Shown here piece after piece: positions 49,577 to 62,600 of a stretch of 64,000 nt of DNA. The stretch covers positions 87,625,152 through 87,689,151 of the forward strand of contig OX388350.1 of assembly GCA_947579665.1 (NCBI GenBank), written 5' to 3'. This DNA is from Sympetrum striolatum (taxonomy: Eukaryota > Arthropoda > Insecta > Odonata > Libellulidae). The notes beneath the pieces were generated by a model. The model ran no database searches and had not been told where the DNA came from. It was given only the letters and a program-made list of their open reading frames with translations. Numbering within the stretch: the first letter of the stretch is position 1; each line of letters begins with the position of its first letter. A program made the translations under genes and the position numbers.

Positions 49577-50657
49577 GGGGATCAAAATTCTAACCATGTT
49601 CCACAAGTGCCACCGACTTGAAATTTTTACGACGTTATGGCCATGACGTGTAACCTCCAGGAAAAAGCCGACATTGAACCTCGGTATCATGGGTTCGATT
49701 CCAGAAGGCCCCAAAGTCTCGATTTTCCCCATAAGATTACATGGCGGGGATTTTCGAAAAATTTTTTGAGGCATTTCCCGGAAAGGTAGAGAGTTGAAAT
49801 TTGAGGGACCGCTAGAAGCCCTGCATATCCAACGAAAATCAAAAAAATCTTTTCGAATATTGTCCATGGTTCGATGCTAGGTCAGTGCAAAAATCGGCCG
49901 TTTAAAATGCACTGCGGCGATTTTTAAGATTTTTTTTGGATCCTTTCCCGATAACATGGATACTTGAAATTCAGCATGTGAATAGATGCCATGAATATAT
50001 TTCATAATCAAATTTTACCTTTTCGCTGATGGTCCTTGGTTCGATGCCAGAGGGCCATTTGCACTTCTCAATGCATTTCTTACGGAGATAACGGAAACAA
50101 AATTTAGGTACTTCCTGGCATGCTATCGACTTCAAACTTTGCATAATACAAAAGCAAGTCCTTACAAATCAAACTATCTATTCACATCTTACAATATTTC
50201 CTGGGTTCGACACCAGGTGTCTCTGCAATCAGAAGTTGATCTAATTTTTATGAATTATTTTGAAACCTTTACCCATAATATAGAAACTTGAAATACGGCA
50301 TATAGATAGAGATCATAAATAACTTTAAGAAAAATGTTTTAGATTTCCAAGATCGTCCTTGGTTCGAATCCAGAGAGCAATTTACATTCGTGAAAAGTAG
50401 AACGTCGTTTGAGGCAGTTGCAGCCAATATTTCTGCTTGAATTTTCACACATAGTTAGAGATGGTGATCCTCTATTGTGCTGCATAGTAAGTTCACCAGG
50501 AAGACCCGGGTTCGATGCCAGACGATTAAATTCAACCGAATTTTCAGAATATTTTAAATCCTTTTTTTTTTTTCTTCTGAGGACCGCCCGATATGATGCC
50601 CAAATAAAAATAATATTGCCGATCTGCTTGCAGTATGCAAGCAACATTTTACTCGTA
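49577..50657 (+). repeat. Array copy 6, forward, left end type A
   Basis: Complete from GGGGATCAAAATTC to ACATTTTACTCGTA with six TTCGA motifs. The linker before it contains one forward TCCGGAGAAGC module. Confidence 0.88.
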
Positions 50658-50681
50658 TATATATATATATATACATTCATA

Positions 50682-51761
50682 GGGGATCAAAATTCTAACC
50701 ATGTTCCACAAGTGCCAATGCCTTGAAATTTTTACGACATATTGGCCATAACGTGTAACCTCCAGGAAAAAGCCGACATTGAACCTCAGTGTCATGGGTT
50801 CGATTCCAGAAGGCCCCAAAGTCGCAATTTTCCCCATAAGATTACATGGCGGGGATTTTCGAAAATTTATTTGAGGCACTTCCCGGAAAAGGAGAGAGTT
50901 GAAACTCGAGGGATCGCTAGATGCCCCCCATATCTAAAGAAAACCATAAAGACATCTACGAATATTATCCTAGGTTCGATGCTAGGACAGGGCAAAAATC
51001 GGCCGTTTAAAATGCATTGCGGCGATTTTTAAGATTTTTTTTGAACCCTTTTCCGATTGCATAGAAACTTGAAATTCGGCATGGCGTTAGATATCATTTT
51101 TATATTTCATAATCAAATTTTATATATTCCCATATGGTCCTTGGTTCGATCCCAGAGGGCCATTTACATTCCTCAATGCATTTCTTATGGAGGTAACGGA
51201 AACACATTTTAGGTGCTTCCCGATATTATATCTACTTGAAACTTTGCATAAGATTAGATCAAGTCATTACTAATAAAACTGTGAATTCACATCTACCAAT
51301 GTTTCCTGGTTTCACCACCAGGCGTCTCTACAATCAGTAAATTATCGGATTTTTAAGAATTTTTTGGAACCATTTCCCAATTATATAGAAACTTGAAATT
51401 CAGCATACAGATAGAAATTATAGATACGTTTCAGGAACATGTTCTAGATTCCCACGATCGTCCTTGGTTCGAATCCAGAGAGCCATTTACATTCGTGGAA
51501 AGTAGAACGTCGTTTAAGGCAGTTGTAGCAAATATTTCTTCTTGAATTTTCACACATAGTTAGATATAGTGATCTTCTATTGTGCCGCTTAGTAAGTTCA
51601 CCAGGAAGACCCGGGTTCGATGCAAGACGCTAAAATTGAAGCGAATTTTAAAAATATTTTCAATCGTTTTTTTTTTTCTTTTGAGGACCGTCTCGATATG
51701 ATGCCGAAATAAAATAATATTACCGATCTGCTTGCAGTATGCAAGCTACATTGCACTCGTA
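50682..51761 (+). repeat. Array copy 7, forward, left end type A
   Basis: Complete copy. Only a bare TA run with ACATTCATA separates it from copy 6; no TCCGGA module. In the fourth block the motif is altered (GGTTTCACCACCAGG), so only five intact TTCGA motifs remain. The right terminus reads ACATTGCACTCGTA. Confidence 0.85.
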
Positions 51762-51823
51762 TTATATATAGATGCTTCTCCGGATTCATTCATATATCAT
51801 ATATTCATATATATATATATATA

Positions 51824-52902
51824 TACGAGTAAAATGTTGCTTGCATACTGCAAGCAGATCGGCAATACTAATTTCATATCGGCATCATATCGGGAATGTC
51901 CTCAAAAGAAAAAAAAAGGATTGAAATTTTTCTTAAATTCGCTGAAATTTCATCGTCTGGCATCGAACCTGGATCTTACTGGTGAACATACTATGTAGCA
52001 CAATAGAAGATCACCATCTCTAACTATGTGTGAAAATTCAAGCAGAAATATTGGCTACAACTGCCTCAAAAGACGCTCTAATGTTCACGAATGTAAATGG
52101 CTCTCGGGACTCGAACCAAGGACGATCTTGGAAATTTAAAAAATGTTTCTGAAATTTATTAATGATGTCAATCCATATGCCAAATTTCAAGTTTCTATAT
52201 TATTGGGAAAGGTTTCAAAATAATTCCTAAAAATCGGATCAACTTCTGATTGCAGAGACACCTGGTGTCGAACCCAGGACACATTGATAGCTATGAATGC
52301 ATAGTTTGATTTGTTAAGACTGGTTCTTCTATCACGCTAAGTTTTAAGTCGATAGCATGTCGGGAAGTACCTAAAATTTGTTTCCGTTATCTCCATAAGA
52401 AATGCATTGAGAAATGTAAATGGCGCCCTGGGATCGAACCAAGGACCATCAGCGAATATGTAAAATTTGATTATGAAATATATATATAATCTTCAACTCC
52501 ATGCCGAATTTCAAGTTTCCATGCCATCGGGAAGGGGTCCAAAAAAAATCTTAAAAATCGCCACAATACATTTTAAACGGCCAATTTTTGCCTCGACCTA
52601 GCATCGAACCCAGGATATTTTCCGTAAAACTCATTTATGTTTTCGATAGATCATGACCATATATAAAGGCTCCTAGAGTTTCGATTCTCTACCTATCCGG
52701 GAAGTATTTTTTAAAAATTCCCGAAAATCACGGCAATGCATTTAAACGGGAAAAATCGGGACTTTAGGGCCCTCTGGAATCGAACCTATGACACTGAGGA
52801 TCAAAGTCGCTTTTTTCCTGGGGGTTTCACGTTATGGCCAATATGTCATAAAAATTTCAAGTCAATGACGCTTGTGGTTTAGCCTGTGAATTTGTATCCT
52901 AT
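51824..52902 (-). repeat. Array copy 8, reverse, left end type B
   Basis: Nearly identical to copy 9 over its right half (by eye only a few differences per 100 bases), pointing to a recent duplication of the pair. Confidence 0.88.
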
Positions 52903-52963
52903 CTATATAGCTATATAGCTATCTATTATATATAGATGCTTCTCCGGATTCATTCATATCTAT

Positions 52964-54042
52964 TACGAGTAAAATGTAGCTTGCATACTGCAAGCAGATC
53001 GGCAATACTAATTTCATATCGGCATGATATCGGGAATGTCCTCAAAAGAAAATAAAAGGATTGAAATTTTTCTTAAAATTCGCTGAAATTTCATCGTCTG
53101 GCATCGAACCCGGATCTTACTGGTGAACTTTCTATGTAGCACAATAGAAGATCACCATCTCTAACTATGTGTGAAAATTCAAGCAGAAATATTGGCTACA
53201 ACTGCCTCAAAAGACGCTCTAATGTTCACGAATGTAAATGGCTCTCGGGACTCGAACCAAGGACGATCTTGGAAATTTAAAAAATGTTTCTGAAATTTAT
53301 TAATGATCTCAATCCATATGCCAAATTTCAAGTTTCTATATTATTGGGAAAGGTTTCAAAATAATTCCTAAAAATCGGATCAACTTCTGATTGCAGAGAC
53401 ACCTGGTGTCGAACCCAGGACACATTGATAGCTGTGAATGCACTGTTTGATTCGTATGGACTTGATCTTTCTATATGCTAAGTTTTAAGTCGATAGCATG
53501 CCGGAAAGTACCTTAAACTTGTTTCCGTTATCTCCATAAGAAATGCATTGAGGAATGTAAATGGCCCTCTGGGATCGAACCAAGGAAAATCAGGGAAAAC
53601 ATAAAAATCGATTATATAATATATTTATGATATCTAACCTCATACCGAATTTCAATGTTCCATGCCATCGGGAAAGGGTCAAAAAAAAATCTTAAAAATC
53701 GCCCCCATGCATTTTAAACGGCAGATTTTTGCATCGACCTAGCATCGAACCCAGGTTATTTTCCGTAAAACTCATTAATGTTTTCGATAGACCATGACCA
53801 TATATAAAGGCTCCTTGAGTTTTAAGTCCCTACCTATCCGGCAAGTATTTTTTTTTAATTCCCGAAAATCAAAGCAATGCATTTAAACGGGAAAAATCGG
53901 GAATTTGGGGCCCTCTGGAATCGAACCCATGACACTGAGGATCAAAATCGCTTTTTTCCTGGGGGTTTCACGTTATGGCCAATATGTCATAAAAATTTCA
54001 AGTCAATGACGCTTGTGGTATAGGCTGTGAATTTGTATCCTA
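52964..54042 (-). repeat. Array copy 9, reverse, left end type B
   Basis: Closest relative of copy 8. The third block has lost part of its hairpin (GGATCGAACCAAGGAAAATC). One inverted TCCGGA module precedes it. Confidence 0.88.
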
Positions 54043-54129
54043 TCTATATAGCTATATATATGAATGAATCCGGAGAAGCATCTATATATAATAGATATAT
54101 AGACGCTTCTCCGGATATACCTATATATA

Positions 54130-55210
54130 TACGAGTGAAATGTTGCTTGCATACTGCAAGCAGATCGACAACACTAATTTCATATCGGCATTATATCGGG
54201 ACGGTCCTCAAAAGAAAAAAAAAGGATTTAATTTTTTCTTAAAATTCGCTGAAATTCCATCGCCTGGCATCGAACCCGGGTCTTTACTGAGAACTTACTA
54301 TGCAGCACAATAGAACATCACCATCTCTAACTATGTGTGAAAATTCAAGCAGAAATATGGGCTACAACTGCCTCAAAAGACGTTCTAATTTTCAAGATTT
54401 TAAATGGCTCTCTGGATTCGAACCAAGGACAATTTTGGAAATCTGAAAAATGTTTCTGAAAGTTATTTATGATCTCTATCCTTATGCCGAATTTGAAGTT
54501 TCTATATGATTGGCAAAGGTTTCAAAATAATTCCTAAAAATCGGATCAACTTCTGATTGCAGAGACACCTGGTGTCGAACCCAGGACACATTGATATCTG
54601 TGAATACACGGTTTAATTTGCACGGACTTGATCATTCTTTGTACAAAGCTTGAAGTCGATATCGTGCCTGGAAGTACCTAAAATGTGTTTCCGTAATCTC
54701 CATAAGAAATGCATTGAGGAATGTAAATGGCCCTCTGGGATCGAACCAAGGACCATAAGGGAATATGAAAAATTTGATTATGAAATATAATTATGATATC
54801 TAACGCCATGCCGAATTTCAAGTTCCTATGCCATCGGAAAAGGGTTCAAAAAAAATCTTAAAAATCGCCACAATGCATTTTAAACGGCCGATATTTGCCT
54901 CGACCTAGCATCGAACCCAGGATATTTTCAGTAAAACTCATTTATGTTTTCGGTAGATCATGACCATATATATAGGCTCCTTGAGTTTTAAGTCCCTACC
55001 TATCCGGCAAGTATTTTTTAAAAATTCCCGAAAATCAAAGCAATGCATTTTAACGGGAAAAATCGGGACTTTGGGGCCATCTGGAATCGAACCTATGACA
55101 CTGAGGTTCAAAATCGCAATTTTTCTGGCGGTTACACGTTATGGCTAATATGTCGTAAAAATTTCAAGTCAATGACGCTTTTGGTTTAGCCTGTGAATTT
55201 GTATCCTATC
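54130..55210 (-). repeat. Array copy 10, reverse, left end type B
   Basis: Starts TACGAGTGAAATGTTGC. The linker before it (54043-54129) is a full imperfect palindrome with a TCCGGAGAAGCATC arm and a GACGCTTCTCCGGA arm. Confidence 0.88.
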
Positions 55211-55274
55211 TGGGTATATATATGAATGAATCCGGAGAAGCATCTATATATAATAGATATATAAGTTATATATA

Positions 55275-56355
55275 GGGGATCAAAATTCTAACCATGTTCC
55301 ACAAGCGCCACCGACTTGAAACTTTTACGACGTTATGGCCATGACGTGCAACCTCCAGGAAAAAGCCGACTTTGAACCTCAGTGTCATGGGTTCGATTCC
55401 AGAAGGCCCCAAAGTCGCGATTTTCCCCATAAGATTACATGGCGGGGATTTTCGAAAATTTTTTTGAGGCACTTCCCGGAAAAGGAGAGAGTTGAAACTC
55501 GAGGGATCGCTAGATGCCGCGCATATCTAAAGGAAACCATAAAGACATCTACGAATATTATCCTTGGTTCGATGCTAGGTCGGGGCAAAAATCTGCCGTT
55601 TAAAATGCACTGTGGCGATTTTTAAGATTTTTTTTGGATCCTTTTCCGATGGCATAGAAACTTGAAATTCGGTATGAGGTTAGACACTATAAAAACATAT
55701 CTTAATCGAATTTTACATATTCGCTGATGGTCCTTGGTTCGATCCCAGAGGGACATTTGAATTCCTCAATGCATTTCTTACGGAGATAACGGAAACAAAT
55801 TTTAGGTACTTTCCGGCACGATATCGATTTCAAACTTTGCATATAGAAAGATGAAGTCCATACATATCAAAAAGTGCATTCACAGCTATCAATGTGTCCT
55901 GGGTTCGACACCAGGTGTCTCTGCAATCAGAAGTTGATCCGATTTTTAGGAATTATTTTGAAACCTTTCTCTATATTATAGAAACTTGAAATTCGGCATA
56001 TAGATAGAGATCATAAATATCTTTCAAAAACATTTTTTAGATTTCCAAGATCGTCCTTGGTTCGAGTCCCGAGAGCCATTCACATTCGTAAAAATTAGAA
56101 CGTCTTTTGAGGCAGTTGTAACCAATATTTCAGCTTGAATTTTCACACATAGTTAGAGATGGTGATCTTCTATTTTGTTTCATAGTAGGTTTACCAGTAA
56201 GACCCGGGTTTGATGCCAGACGATAAATTTCAGCGAATTTTCAGAAAAAATTAAATCTTTTTTTTTTTTCTTTTGAGGACCGTCCCGATATAATGCCGAT
56301 ATGAAATTAGTGTTGTCGATCTGCTTGCAGTATGCAAGCAACATTTTACTCGTAT
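55275..56355 (+). repeat. Array copy 11, forward, left end type A
   Basis: Head-to-head with copy 10. First of eight consecutive forward copies. Confidence 0.88.
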
Positions 56356-56388
56356 CATATATTCATATATATATATATATATATAGAG

Positions 56389-57465
56389 AGGATACAAAGT
56401 CACAGGCCAAACCACTAGCGTCAATGGCTTGAAATTTTTACCACGTATTGGCCATAACGTATAACCTCCAGAAAAATTGCGTTTTTGAACCTCAGTGTCA
56501 TGGGTTCGATTCCAGAGGGCCCCAAAGTCGCGATTTTCCCCATAAGATTACATGGCGGGGATTTTCGAAAATTTTTTTGAGGCACTTCCCGGAAAAGCAG
56601 AGAGTTGAAACTCTAGGGACCGCTAAATGCCGTGCATAGCCAACGAAAATCGGAAAGACATCTTCGAATATTGTCCTTGGTTCGATGCTAGGCCGGGGCA
56701 AAAATCGGCCGTTTAAAATGCATTGCGGCGATTTTTAAGATTTTTTTTGGATCCTTTCCCGATAACATGGATTATTGAAACTCGGCAAGTCGATAGATAT
56801 CATGAATTTTTTTCATAATCGTATTTTACATATTAGCTTATGGTCCTTGGTTCGATCCCAGAGGACCATTTGCACTTCCCAATGCTTTTCTTACGGAGAT
56901 AACGGAAACAAATTTTAGGTACTTCCCGGCGCGATATCAACTTCAAACTTTGCATGTACAAAGATGAAGTCCATACAAATCAAACAGTGCATTCACAGCT
57001 ATCAAAGAGTCCTGGGTTCGACACCAGGTGTCTCTGCAATCAGAAGTTAATCCGATTTTTAGGAATTATTTTGAAACCTTTTCCAATAATATAGAAACTT
57101 TAAATTCGGCATATAGATAGAGATCATAAATAACTTTCAGAAACATTTTTTAGATTTCCAAGATCGTCCTTGGTTCGAATCCAGAGAGCCATTTAAATTC
57201 GTAAAAATTAGAACGTCTTTTGAGGCAGTAGTAGCCCATATTTCTGCTTGAATTTTCACACATCGTTAGAGATGGTGATGGTCTATTGTGCTGCATAGTA
57301 AGTTCACAGTAAAGACCCGGGTTCGATGCCGGACGATGGAATTTAGGCAAATTTTAAGAAAAATTTCAATCTTTTTTTTTCTTTTGATGGCCGTCCGGAT
57401 ATGATGCCGACATGAAAATAGTGTTGTCGATCTGCTTGCAGTATGCAAGCAACATTTTACTCGTA
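56389..57465 (+). repeat. Array copy 12, forward, left end type B'
   Basis: The left end reads GAGAGGATACAAAGTCACAGG, a B variant, but the second block has the CCCATAAGATTACATGG form usually found with type A ends: a mosaic. Confidence 0.88.
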
Positions 57466-57518
57466 TAGCTATATATATGAATGAATCCGGAGAAGCATCT
57501 ATATATAATAGATATAGA

Positions 57519-59071
57519 GAGGATACAAAGTCACAGGCTAAACCACTAGCGTCAATGGCTTATAATTTTTACGACATATTGGCCATAACGTATAACCTCC
57601 AGGAAAAAGCCGACATTGAACCTCAGTGTCATGGGTTCGATTCCAGAGGGCCCCAAAGTCGCGATTTTCCCCATAAGATTACATGGCGGGGATTTTCGAA
57701 AATTTTTTTGAGGCACTTCCCGGAAAAGCAGAGAGTTGAAATTTGAGGGACCGCTAAATGCCGTGCATAGCCTACGACAATCGGAAAGACATCTTCGAAT
57801 ATTGTCCTTGGTTCGATGCTAGGCCGGGGCAAAAATCGGCCGTTTAAAATGCATTGCGGCGATTTTTAAGATTTTTTTTGGATCCTCTCCCGATAACATG
57901 GATACTTGAAACTCGGCACGTCGATAGATATCATGAATTCATTTCATAATCAAATTTTACATATTAGCTTATGGTCCTTGGTTCGATCCCAGAGGACCAT
58001 TTGCATTTCCCAATGCTTTTCTTACGGAGATAACGGAAACAAATTTTAGGTACTTCCCGGCACGATATCGACTTCAAACTTTGCATGTAGAAAGATCAAG
58101 TCCATACAAATCAAACAGTGCATTCACAGCTATCAAAGAGTCCTGGTTTCGACACCAGGTGTCTCTGCAATCAGAAGTTAATCCGATTTTTAGGAATTAT
58201 TTTGAAACCTTTGCCAATAATATAGAAACTTGAAATTCGGCATATAGATAGAGATCATAAATAACTTTCAGAAACATTTTTTAGATTTCCAAGATCGTCC
58301 TTGGTTCGAATCCAGAGAGCCATTTAAATTCGTAAAAATTAGAACGTCTTTTGAGGCAGTTGTAGCCCATATTTCTGCTTGAATTTTCACACATCGTTAG
58401 AGATGGTGATCTTCTATTGTGCTACATAGTAAGTTCACCAGTAAGATCCCGGTTCGATGCCAGACGATGAAATTTCTGCGAATTTTAAGAAAAATATCAA
58501 TCCTTTTTTTTCTTTTAGGACATTCCCGTTATGATTCCCGGCACGATATCGACTTCAAACTTTGCATGTAGAAAGATCAAGTCCATACAAATCAAACAGT
58601 GCATTCACAGCTATCAAAGAGTCCTGGTTTCGACACCAGGTGTCTCTGCAATCAGAAGTTAATCCGATTTTTAGGAATTATTTTGAAACCTTTGCCAATA
58701 ATATAGAAACTTCAAATTCAGCATATAGATAGAGATCATAAATAACTTTCAGAAACATTTTTTAGATTTCCAAGATCGTCCTTGGTTCGAATCCAGATAG
58801 CCATTTAAATTCGTGAAAATTAGAACGTCTTTTGAGGCAGTTGTAGCCCATATTTCTGCTTGAATTTTCACACATAAATAGAAATGGTGATGTTCTAATG
58901 TGGTGCATAGTAAGTTCACAGTAAAGACCCGGGTTCGATGCCAGACGATGGAATTTCAGCGAATTTAAGAAAAATTTTTATTCATTTTTTTTCTCTTGAT
59001 GGCCGTCCCGATATGATGCCCACATGATAATAGTGTTGTCGATCTGCTTGCAGTATGCAAGCTACATTTTA
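57519..59071 (+). repeat. Array copy 13, forward, enlarged by an internal duplication
   Basis: Left end type B' with a second block as in copy 12. Blocks 4 to 6 occur twice (see 58054-59015), so nine TTCGA motifs are present. The right terminus stops at ACATTTTATATC, lacking the usual ACTCGTA. Confidence 0.88.
58054..59015 (+). repeat. 481-bp tandem duplication of blocks 4-6 inside copy 13
   Basis: TTCCCGGCACGATATCGAC starts at 58054 and again at 58535. Both fourth blocks share the private variant CCTGGTTTCGACACCAGG, which shows that one was copied from the other. The junction lies where the end-of-unit sequence CATTCCCGTTATGA meets TTCCCGGCACGATA, i.e. at related CCCG...TATGA/ATATCG text, as expected for unequal exchange between blocks. 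Confidence 0.85.
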
Positions 59072-59127
59072 TATCTATTATATATAGATGCTTCTCCGGA
59101 TTCATTCATATATATAGCTATATAGAT

Positions 59128-60234
59128 AGGATACTAATTCACAGGCTAAAACACAAGCGTCATTGACATGAAATGTTTATGACGTATTGGCCATAACGTG
59201 TAACCTCTAGGAAAAAGCCGACATTGAACCTCGGTGTCATAGGTTCGATTCCAGAAGGCCCAAAAGTCCCGATTTTCTCCATAAGGATACATGGCGGAGA
59301 TTTTCGAAAATTTTTAAATAATACTTCCCGGATAGGTAGAGAATCAAAATTCAAGGAGCTTACAGATATGGTCATGAACTATTTAAAACGTTAATTACTA
59401 CTAATAAGAACGTCCTGGGTTCGATGCTAGGACGATGTAAAAATCCCGCATTTAAAATGCATGGGGATAGTTTTTCATTAATTTTTTTGATGCACTTACC
59501 GAAATGTAAGGAACTTTTCGCTCTGCTAGAAGATATATATTAAGAAATGGTTTCAGAAAAAAAATTTTTTAAGCCCGTACTATTCCTGGGTTCGATGCCA
59601 GAGCACATTCACATTTCTCTCATAAGAAATATAAGGGAAAAGTAAGTCGTCGTTTGAGGCAGTTGCAAGCAATATTTCTGCTCGAATTTTCACACATAGT
59701 TAGAGATAGTGATCTTCTATTATGTTGCATAGGAAGTGTTACCAGAAAGATCCGGGTTCGATGCCGGGCTGCAAATATGTGTCCCGTTTAAAATACATTG
59801 GTTTAGCATTTCATTATTTTTTTGATGAACTTATCGAAATGATAGGAAGTTCGTACTCGGCTGGAAGATGTATGAAAAGAATTTGTTCTCGAAAAAAATT
59901 TAGATAACACCGTACTATTCCTGGTTTCGATGCCAGAGCACATTAGCATTTCTCTCATAAGGAATATACGGGAAACGTAGGACGTAGTTTGAATCAGTTG
60001 CAGTTAATTTTTCTACTTGAATTTTCACACATAGTTACAGATGGTGATCTTCTATGTTGCTGCATAGTAAGTATGACCGGGAAGACCTGGGTTCGATGCC
60101 AGACGAATAAATTGCAGCGGAAATTAAGAATATTTTCCATCCATTTTTTTTTCTTTTGAGGACTCACTCTATGTGATGCCGACAAAAAACTTTTGTTATC
60201 GATGTGCTTGCAGGATGCAAGCAACATTTTACTC

Positions 60235-60237
<3 letters not shown>
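59128..60237 (+). repeat. Array copy 14, forward, most diverged copy
   Basis: The first block follows type A, then changes inside the second block to the type B text (ATACTTCCCGGATAGGTAGA). Blocks 3-5 are rearranged: two similar blocks with ACTATTCCTGGGTTCGATGC and AAGATCCGGGTTCGATGC replace the usual ones. The right end hairpin has a substitution (GCTTGCAGGATGCAAGC). Confidence 0.8.

Positions 60238-60314
<77 letters not shown>
60236..60314. repeat. Long (TA)n microsatellite, about 39 repeats
   Basis: An uninterrupted TA run of about 79 bases directly after the right terminus of copy 14; the longest in the window. Confidence 0.95.
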
Positions 60315-60317
<3 letters not shown>

Positions 60318-60398
60318 TATATCCGGAGAAGCGTCTATCTATTATATATAGATGCTTCTCCGGATTCATTCATATATATAGATAGGTATATAGATAGA

Positions 60399-61476
60399 TA
60401 GGATACAAATTCACAGCCTAAACCACAAGCGTGATTGAGTTCAAATTTTTACTGCGTATTGGCCATAACAATTAACCGCCAGAAAAATAGTGATTTTGAT
60501 CTTCAGTGTCATGGGTTCGATTCCAGAGGGCCCCAAAGTCCCGATTTTTCCCGTTTAAATGCATTGCTTAGATTTTCGGGAATTTTTAAAAAATACTTCT
60601 CGGATAGGTAGAGAATCAAAACTCAAGGAGTCTATATATATGGTCATGATCTATCGAAAACATAAATGAGTTTTACAGAAAATAACCTGGGTTCGATGCT
60701 AGGTCGGGGCAAAAATCGGCCGTTTAAAATGCATTGTGGCGATTTTTAAGATTTTTTTTTGACCCTTTTGCGATGGCATAGAAACTTGAAATTCGGTATG
60801 AGGTTAGATATTATAAAAAATTATCATAATCAAATTTTACATATTCGCTGATGGTCCTTGGTTCGATCCCAGAGGGACATTTAAATTCCTCAATGCATTT
60901 CTTACGGAGATAACGGAAACAAATTTTAGGTACTTCCCGGCATGCTATCGACCTCAAACTTTGCATGATAAAAGAGCAAGACTTAACAAATCAAACTAAT
61001 TATTCACAGCTATCAATGTGTCCTGGGTTCGACACCAGGTGTCTCTGCAATCAGAAGTTGATCCGATTTTTAGGAATTATTTTGAAACCTTTCCCAATGA
61101 TATAGAAACTTGAAATTTGGCATATAGATTGAGATAATTAATAACTTTCAGAAACATATTTGAGATTTCCAAGATCGTCCTTGGTTCGAGTCCCGAGAGC
61201 CATTTACATTCGTGAACATTAGAGCGTCTTTTGAGGCAGTTGTAGCCAATATTTCTGCTTGAATTTTCACACATAGTTAGAGATGGTGATCTTCTATTGT
61301 GTTTCATAGTAGTTTTACAAGTATGAACCGGGTTCGATGACAGACGATGAAATTTCAGCGAATTTAAAAAAAAATTAAATCCTTTTTTTTCTTATGAGGA
61401 CCGTCCCGATGTGATGCCGATATGAAATTAGTATTGCCGATCTGCTTGCAGTATGCAAGCTACATTTTACTCGTAT
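60399..61476 (+). repeat. Array copy 15, forward, left end type B
   Basis: The left third is very close to copy 1, including the unusual GATAGGTATATAGATAGATA leader before the unit, while the right half is close to copies 5 and 17. Confidence 0.88.
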
Positions 61477-61522
61477 ATAATAGATATCCGGAGAAACGTC
61501 TATATATAATAGATATATAGAG

Positions 61523-62600
61523 AGGATACAAAGTCACAGGCTAAACCACTAGCGTCAATGGCTTGAAATTTTTACGACATATTGGCCATAACGTATAACC
61601 AGCAGAAAAATTGCGATTTTGGACCTCAGTGTCATGGGTTCGATTCCAGAGGGCCCCAAAGTTCTGATTTTTCCCGTTTAAATGCATTGCTTTGATTTTC
61701 GGGAATTTTTAAAAAATACTTGCCGGATAGGTAGCGACTTTGAACTCAAGGAGCCGATATATATGGTCATGATCTATCGAAAACATAAATGAGTTTTACT
61801 AAAAATATCCTGGGTTCGATGCTAGGTCGAGGCAAAAATCGGCCGTTTAAAATGCATTGTGGCGATTTTTAAGATTTTTTTTGGACCACATCCCGATGGT
61901 ATGGAAACTTGAAATTCGGCATGGAGTTGGAGATCAATAATTCGTTTCAGGATCAAATTTTACATATTCGCTGATGGTCCTTGGTTCGTTCCCAGAGGGC
62001 CATTTAAATTCCTCAATGCATTTCTAACGGAGATAACGGAAACAAATTATAGGTACTTCCCGGCTCGATAAAGACTTCAAACTTTGCACTAAGAAAGATT
62101 AAGTGTATATAAATCAAACTGTGTATTCCCACCCATCAATGTGTCCTGGGTTCGACACCAGGCGTCTCTACAATCAGTAACTGATCCGATTTTCAATAAT
62201 TATTTTGAACCCTTTCCCAACAATATAGAAACTTGAAATTCGGCATGTAGATAGAGATCATAAATAACTTTCAGAAACAGTTTTTAGATTTCCAAAATCG
62301 TCCTTGGTTCTAATCCAGAGAGCCATTTAAATACGTGAAAATTAGAACGTCTTTTGAGGCAGTTGTAGCGCATATTTCTACTTGAATTTTCACACATAGT
62401 TAGAGATGGCGATGTTCTATTGTGCTGCATAGTAAGTTCAACAGTAAAGACCCGGGTTCGATGCCAGACGATGGAAATTCAGCGAATTTTAAGAAAAATT
62501 TCAATCCATTTTTTCTTTTGATGGCCGTCCCGATATGATGCCGACATGAAAATTGTGTTGTCGATCTGCTTGCAGTATGCAAGCACCATTTTACTCGTAT
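61523..62600 (+). repeat. Array copy 16, forward, left end type B'
   Basis: Combines the GAGAGGATACAAAGTCACAG left end of copies 12-13 with the second block of copies 1 and 15. The fifth block motif is mutated (GGTTCTAATCC) and the fourth uses the CCAGGCGTCTCTACAATC variant. Confidence 0.88.
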
